Positions 14,000 to 14,069 of a stretch of 14,069 bases of DNA are shown here, piece by piece (position 1 is the first letter of the stretch; each line of letters begins with the position of its first letter). This DNA is from Lachnospiraceae bacterium (lineage in GTDB: Bacteria; Bacillota; Clostridia; Lachnospirales; Lachnospiraceae): the NCBI GenBank assembly GCA_021204285.1, contig JAJPZP010000218.1, forward strand, positions 1 to 14,069. Reading direction: 5' to 3'. Under the pieces are notes generated by a model, which was not told the DNA's origin, searched no databases, and saw only the letters and a program-made list of their open reading frames with translations. The translations under genes were made by a program, and so were the position numbers.

Positions 14000-14023
14000 C
14001 GGGAGACTGTATGCAGCCTCCCG
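14000..14023 (-). promoter_or_regulatory. Leader hairpin upstream of cysD
   Basis: In minus-strand RNA CGGGAGGCUG and CAGUCUCCCG form a 10-bp stem with one G-U pair and a CAUA loop, followed by UUUAAAG. The G-U would be an A-C mismatch on the plus strand, so the helix is better in the cys transcript. It may be a weak terminator of an upstream gene or an attenuator of the sulfation operon. Confidence 0.5.
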
Positions 14024-14069
14024 TGCTAAACTGACTCATAAAGACAATATACTCCATTCTGTCCCGCAG

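Overview
The window (14,069 bp) looks like chromosomal DNA of an anaerobic Firmicute, most likely a gut-type Clostridium relative of the Lachnospiraceae kind. This is inferred from AGGAGG-type ribosome binding sites, TTGnnn/TATAAT promoters with frequent TGn extensions, a two-subunit oxygen-labile class I fumarate hydratase, several MATE pumps and moderate GC. No rRNA, tRNA, CRISPR array, insertion sequence or integrase was found.

Layout. Plus strand, 1-2400: the 3' end of a bacterial PH-domain protein, a nitroreductase-family protein, a short-chain dehydrogenase with its own promoter, and a heptad-repeat coiled-coil protein whose conserved-looking tail is thrown out of frame at a G5 run. A bidirectional terminator (2439-2467) separates these from a minus-strand fumarate hydratase operon (alpha then beta subunit, 2476-3895). 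That operon diverges from a plus-strand MATE transporter (4112-5461). Next come two minus-strand genes, a CaCA-type cation antiporter (5510-6475) and a second MATE transporter (6614-8023). The second MATE gene has an unusually long structured leader of about 260 nt, with a near-consensus promoter, a terminator-like hairpin at its 5' end, a mini-ORF inside a long stem, further hairpins and a helix that pairs with its ribosome binding site. Plus strand 8391-10151 carries a membrane-anchored or secreted ComEC-like metallo-beta-lactamase-fold hydrolase and a protein with two S1 RNA-binding domains.

The last 4 kb is a compact minus-strand operon: cysD (sulfate adenylyltransferase small subunit), a fused cysN-cysC (GTPase subunit plus APS kinase) and a sulfotransferase. 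CysD and CysNC would convert sulfate and ATP to PAPS, and the adjoining sulfotransferase would transfer the sulfuryl group to an unknown acceptor. No reductive assimilation gene (PAPS reductase, sulfite reductase) is visible, so the cluster resembles a dedicated sulfation module like rhizobial nodPQ/nodH rather than a cysteine biosynthesis operon.

The two most interesting items are this sulfation operon and the structured leader of the second MATE gene. The out-of-frame tail and near-identical 21-bp repeats of the coiled-coil gene come next. All functional calls are from reading motifs in the sequence; no database search was run.
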